Positions 60,424 through 64,000 of a stretch of 64,000 nt of DNA are shown one piece after another. This DNA is from Trichomonas vaginalis G3 (lineage: Eukaryota; Parabasalia; Trichomonadida; Trichomonadidae). The stretch is from contig NC_067203.1 of NCBI RefSeq assembly GCF_026262505.1, positions 3,038,001 through 3,102,000 of the forward strand. The letters run 5' to 3'. Both the position numbers and the translations under genes were made by a program. Position 1 is the first letter of the stretch. Each line of letters starts with the position of its first letter. The notes below the pieces were generated by a model. It was not told the DNA's origin. It worked only from the letters and a program-made list of their open reading frames with translations, and did no database searches.

Positions 60424-63180
60424 ATGCAAGAAAAAAAAATCCGAATGAGTTTTTCGCAAGATACCTCAATAATACAAGATAAAAGTCAATTGCAGCAAAT
60501 CCTTGTTGAAACTCGGCAGACCCTTAGTGAAATTAGACAGCATGAACTTTTATTAAAAGATGAATTGGAATCCACAAAAACAAAACTCCGAATGACAGAA
60601 AGTCAATTACAAAATGCCCCACGATGGATGAGCGCAGATATTGAATCATCAAAAATACAGTTTTTAAAAGCAAGAAATAAAGTTGAGATCGAAGCATTGC
60701 AAACCAAGTTACTTGAAAAAGATAAAGAAATTGAAAAGCTAAAAAAGGAACTAATCCCAAGGTCATTTCCTTCTTTATTTATCCAAACAGCAATTAATTC
60801 TATAGAATTCTTTTCTCAAAATCAATACATATTGAAATACGCAAAAACAAATTCTCAGTTCTCAATTCTACTTCAAAAATTCCAGAATTTTTCATCGTCA
60901 AATTATTCAATAGATACGTTACTTCATGAAATTCAGAATCTAATTGAGTTACTTATTACTACATCAAATGAGACTTTCGAAAGTTTTGAGCATGAAGTTA
61001 TATTCGCAAATGAATCAACTCATGTTAATCAAATTAATCAAACAAATCAAATTAAGCAGCTTGAAACCGAACTTTCAGAAATGATGGCCAAAAATATGAA
61101 ATTACAAAATGAAATGTCAAATATCAGAAACGATTATTTATTCTTAACAAACAGATTACTTGGTTATAGCTCATCTCAAGCTGATTATAAAAAGATAAAT
61201 TCTTCTGTTGACAAATTATTACGATTTAAAGATGAAAATGATAAAATAAAACAAAGTATTGCTTTATTGCAAAAGCAGATTTTAGATTCCAGCCAAGAAA
61301 TATCAATTAATATAATTTTTGAACGGATTTTGGATAAGTTTAAAGAATATCAAAATGGCTACCGAAGGATATCTAAAGCATTTAATCTTCATGATTCAAA
61401 TACTAATGATTTAATAAATAAAATTCTCGAAAAGCACACGTCATTACAATTAGAGACATCAGAACTCTCGAAGACTTACGACAAATTAGCAAAATCTGCA
61501 AACTCAATGAGAGATCAAATTAAATTGTTACAAAACCAATTAAAAAATCGTGAAAAAGAAAGCATTATAGTACAATCAGAAGTTGAAAAGCAAATTACAA
61601 CCAAGCAGATGAAAATCGATACCCTCGAAAACAAATTATCCGATCTCCTTCAAAAATCAAACGAAATCAGAATAAATTTTGAACAAAGTCTCAGAGAAAT
61701 TGAAGATTCGAACAAATATGCAATTACAAGTCGAAAGGAAATCCTTGATCTCACAGAAGAAAACAAAAACCTCAAACATCAAATAGAATTAATGGAAACA
61801 AGGTTGAAATCCTATTCAACACAAAGTGATAAAATTTCATCTTACGAAAAGCAAATATCTGGATTGCAGCAAACAATAAATTCACTAACAAACCAAATTG
61901 AAATCCTTCAAAATACTAAAATTGAAAACAATTACAATGTTGAATTAAATTTGAAACGTGAAAACGAAGAACAAAAGGATAAAATTGCAAAAAATCAAAA
62001 GATTATTTCAGATATGAAGATCAAAATTCAAGACCTTAACATCAAAATTGGTCAATATGATAAAAATATCTCTGATTTGAAACAGAAATTATCAGAGCAA
62101 AAGAATGATTTTGAAAAATTACAAAGAGAAACTATTCACAAGTATCAAAATCTTATTATAGAATCCCAAAATAAAGAAAGTCAGAAGTACAAAATTGAAC
62201 TTGAAGCAGCTGCAGATGAAATGAAAGAATCTCAATCAATAATGAGGAAATTCGCAGAAAAGGTTGAAAAACAAAATAGAAAAATCAAGAATTTAAATCA
62301 AGTAATTGATCAAATGAAGAATGAATCATTCAATGAATCAAAAATAAATGGTGTCCTGAAGGAGAAAATAGAACAGCTCAATAAAGAAAAAAGAGAAGAT
62401 ATTCAAAATATTACCACATTGAAGCTTCAAAATTCCGAATTAAAGAAAAAACTAGAACTAAATGAAAGAAATGACACAAGTAAAGCAAATGAATTCATCT
62501 TAAAAGTAAAGTCACTAGAACTTGAACTTGAATCGATTAAAAATGAAAATAATTCCTACAAAATGACAATTGAGAACTACAAACCTAAATTAAATGATTA
62601 TGAAATCAAAAGTTTACATCAAAAAGTTATGGCACTCGAAACAGAGTTATCATTAGAAAGAAAGAAATTTACTTCACTTCAGACCCAGTTCTCATCTCTA
62701 TGCAAGGAAAATGAGAAAAATATTTTAATGATCAATGATTTAAAGAAAAAAATATCTAATTTCCAACAAGAAAGCAGCAGACTTTCTTTGTTTGAGCAAA
62801 ACATGAATGAAAAAGTTGAATCAATGCAGAAGAAATTAGAACTTGCAGAAGGCAACTTGTCCACTAGCGAAAAGGCCTTGGCAACACTCTCAGAGCTGGT
62901 TAAAACTGCAAAAATCGAATTAATTCGCTACAATAAATCTGAAATTGATGCAGAAAATTCTTTATCTAATCTTTTTGGAATTTTCGGAATTACCAATCAA
63001 AGAATTAAATCCTTGATTGTAAATAAACCAAATACAATTAATAAGAAACCGGTCAGAACCAGCCATGGAATAGCTGGGAACGCGTCTGATTTATTTGTCC
63101 GTCTAAATACCCTTTGCAACCAAGTGGAAAATGAAACTGAAAATATGAGTATAATTTTACAAAATTCAACTATTCAATAA
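60424..63180 (+). CDS. Long coiled-coil protein
   Basis: 918 aa, uninterrupted. Almost the whole length from residue ~20 has heptad character with many Lys/Glu/Gln/Asn (IEALQTKLLEKDKEIEKLKK; KQLETELSEMMAKNMKLQNE). Short interruptions occur near residues 110-190 (SFPSLFIQTAINSIEFFSQN), 290-320 and the C-terminal ~70 residues (SLSNLFGIFGITNQRIKSLI). Such proteins are usually cytoskeletal, centrosomal or Golgi tethers. No diagnostic domain (e.g. GRIP) is seen. A typical intact host gene. Confidence 0.85.
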   Translation: MQEKKIRMSFSQDTSIIQDKSQLQQILVETRQTLSEIRQHELLLKDELESTKTKLRMTESQLQNAPRWMSADIESSKIQFLKARNKVEIEALQTKLLEKDKEIEKLKKELIPRSFPSLFIQTAINSIEFFSQNQYILKYAKTNSQFSILLQKFQNFSSSNYSIDTLLHEIQNLIELLITTSNETFESFEHEVIFANESTHVNQINQTNQIKQLETELSEMMAKNMKLQNEMSNIRNDYLFLTNRLLGYSSSQADYKKINSSVDKLLRFKDENDKIKQSIALLQKQILDSSQEISINIIFERILDKFKEYQNGYRRISKAFNLHDSNTNDLINKILEKHTSLQLETSELSKTYDKLAKSANSMRDQIKLLQNQLKNREKESIIVQSEVEKQITTKQMKIDTLENKLSDLLQKSNEIRINFEQSLREIEDSNKYAITSRKEILDLTEENKNLKHQIELMETRLKSYSTQSDKISSYEKQISGLQQTINSLTNQIEILQNTKIENNYNVELNLKRENEEQKDKIAKNQKIISDMKIKIQDLNIKIGQYDKNISDLKQKLSEQKNDFEKLQRETIHKYQNLIIESQNKESQKYKIELEAAADEMKESQSIMRKFAEKVEKQNRKIKNLNQVIDQMKNESFNESKINGVLKEKIEQLNKEKREDIQNITTLKLQNSELKKKLELNERNDTSKANEFILKVKSLELELESIKNENNSYKMTIENYKPKLNDYEIKSLHQKVMALETELSLERKKFTSLQTQFSSLCKENEKNILMINDLKKKISNFQQESSRLSLFEQNMNEKVESMQKKLELAEGNLSTSEKALATLSELVKTAKIELIRYNKSEIDAENSLSNLFGIFGITNQRIKSLIVNKPNTINKKPVRTSHGIAGNASDLFVRLNTLCNQVENETENMSIILQNSTIQ

Positions 63181-63388
63181 AATGATTTATTTAGAGCTTA
63201 TGATCATTTCATGTATAAGTAATTTTTTTTGTTTTGAACCAAAGAGATAAATTTTTTAATGATAATATATATTGAATTTTGTTTTTTGAGATTTAATTAG
63301 AAACAAAAACGAAAATTGAATACAAAACATTCAAAATTTAACATTAACAGCGATAAATAAATAAATAAATAAAAATATAATAATAAAA

Positions 63389-63988
63389 TCAGCAACATGA
63401 TGACTTTTCTGCATGAACAAGTACATCTGTTGGCTCATTAACGTCCTTACTAATAATTTTTGTCAAGCATTTCTTGCCGATAAGATTCATTAAATCGTTG
63501 ATTTTATCTGGCTGATCTTTTGCACTCAACTCAATGAAATCAAATCCATGCTCAACTGCAAAGTTCAGACCAGTTTCTGTCGTAACCATTCTTTGTGATT
63601 CTAAATCTGATTTATTTGCAACTACAACAATCGTTGGCTGGGTTACACACTCTGTCGTAATACTATTGCACCATGAAGCAAGGCTTTTAAAAGATTGGAG
63701 ATTATCAACTGAATAAATTAGTACAATAAAATCTGTTTCTCGATAAAACATTGGAGTGAGTGATCGAAATCTTTCTTGTCCTGCGGTATCCCACATATTG
63801 AGCTTTATAAAGTAATCACCCATGTTTAAATTTTTAACAAGGAATGATGCCCCAACAGTGGGTACGGAATCAGGTGTGAAATAACCTGTATGCGCTTCTG
63901 AGACTATTGTTGTTTTCCCTACAGTTGAATCACCAAGAAACACGACTTTGAAACTAAATATTTTGTCTGTTGCTTGTTGATTTACCAT
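63389..63988 (-). CDS. Rab-family small GTPase
   Basis: 199 aa from ATG 63988 (MVNQQATDKIFSFKVVFLGD). P-loop GDSTVGKT (19-26), effector Thr44 in PTVGAS, WDTAGQE (66-72), NKSD (125-128), SAK (155-157) and a C-terminal Cys-Cys for prenylation. The motifs are complete, so a functional membrane-traffic GTPase is expected, closest in style to Rab5/Rab22-type sequences, though subfamily cannot be fixed by eye. The frame extends to the window edge, but with TTG rather than ATG. A host gene, facing the coiled-coil gene's 3' end across 208 bp. Confidence 0.95.
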   Translation of the reverse strand: MVNQQATDKIFSFKVVFLGDSTVGKTTIVSEAHTGYFTPDSVPTVGASFLVKNLNMGDYFIKLNMWDTAGQERFRSLTPMFYRETDFIVLIYSVDNLQSFKSLASWCNSITTECVTQPTIVVVANKSDLESQRMVTTETGLNFAVEHGFDFIELSAKDQPDKINDLMNLIGKKCLTKIISKDVNEPTDVLVHAEKSSCC

Positions 63989-64000
63989 TTGCGTTATCAA

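Noticed and set aside
1-64000. tRNA or rRNA genes
   Set aside because: I looked for cloverleaf-like GGTTCRA/box B patterns and conserved rRNA words and saw none that I would defend.

Overview
This window looks like a draft-assembly contig from a trichomonad, most likely Trichomonas vaginalis or a close relative. The evidence is an AT-rich, apparently intronless sequence; host-type genes with very short 5' leaders that begin at TCAYTTTT-type initiator (Inr) motifs; Maverick/Polinton elements; a Rab GTPase and a protein kinase of eukaryotic type; and an assembly gap at 44054-44078. No organism assignment could be tested by search.

Layout. (1) 1-15568: right-hand 15.5 kb of Maverick A. It carries a phage-tail-collar fibre, a retroviral-type integrase, KilA-N pseudogenes, a protein-primed DNA polymerase B broken by stops and frameshifts, a minor capsid (penton) candidate, a major capsid gene split by a MULE-like element, and small virion-type genes. 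It ends at an inverted-repeat terminus at 15568. (2) 15569-24676: a compact block of about 16 small, mostly unrecognised genes in alternating orientation, nearly all with host-type initiators. It includes two N-terminal pieces of a second, different Maverick-type polymerase (20821-21852 and 24182-24676). I call it element X; it is the best candidate for something undescribed. (3) 24677-31390: Maverick B, with iteron-like arrays, an HNH endonuclease, a broken SF3 (D5-like) helicase and the same right-end cassette as Maverick A, but no polymerase or capsid genes. (4) 31391-36198: a gene truncated by Maverick B, repeat-rich sequence, a TIR element flanked by an 80-bp direct repeat, and a leucine-rich-repeat gene. 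(5) 36522-40003: a decayed TTAA-target (Kolobok-like) transposon. (6) 40035-41026: a Ser/Thr kinase. (7) 43073-48845: a TTAA-flanked element with about 0.56-kb TIRs carrying Maverick genes, including a D12-type adenine DNA methyltransferase. (8) 48876-53836: a MATE-type transporter gene split by a 3.46-kb rve-transposase element (49409-52871), with TTAA elements close to both its ends. (9) 54615-55310: a Maverick C terminus. (10) 55311-64000: AT-rich DNA with a MULE-like MITE, a small gene broken by 121-bp tandem repeats, a 918-aa coiled-coil protein and a Rab GTPase.

How the parts relate. Two promoter styles are visible. Most Maverick genes have T-rich tracts (TTTTTAT, then roughly 8-12 nt) ending in TAAATG or GTAAAATG, while replication/regulatory genes share a different T-rich leader. 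Host genes and element X use TCAYTTTT initiators just upstream of ATG. Maverick intergenic regions repeatedly contain hairpins whose core word changes from copy to copy while both arms stay complementary. The window is a nest of mobile DNA in which few host genes remain whole.
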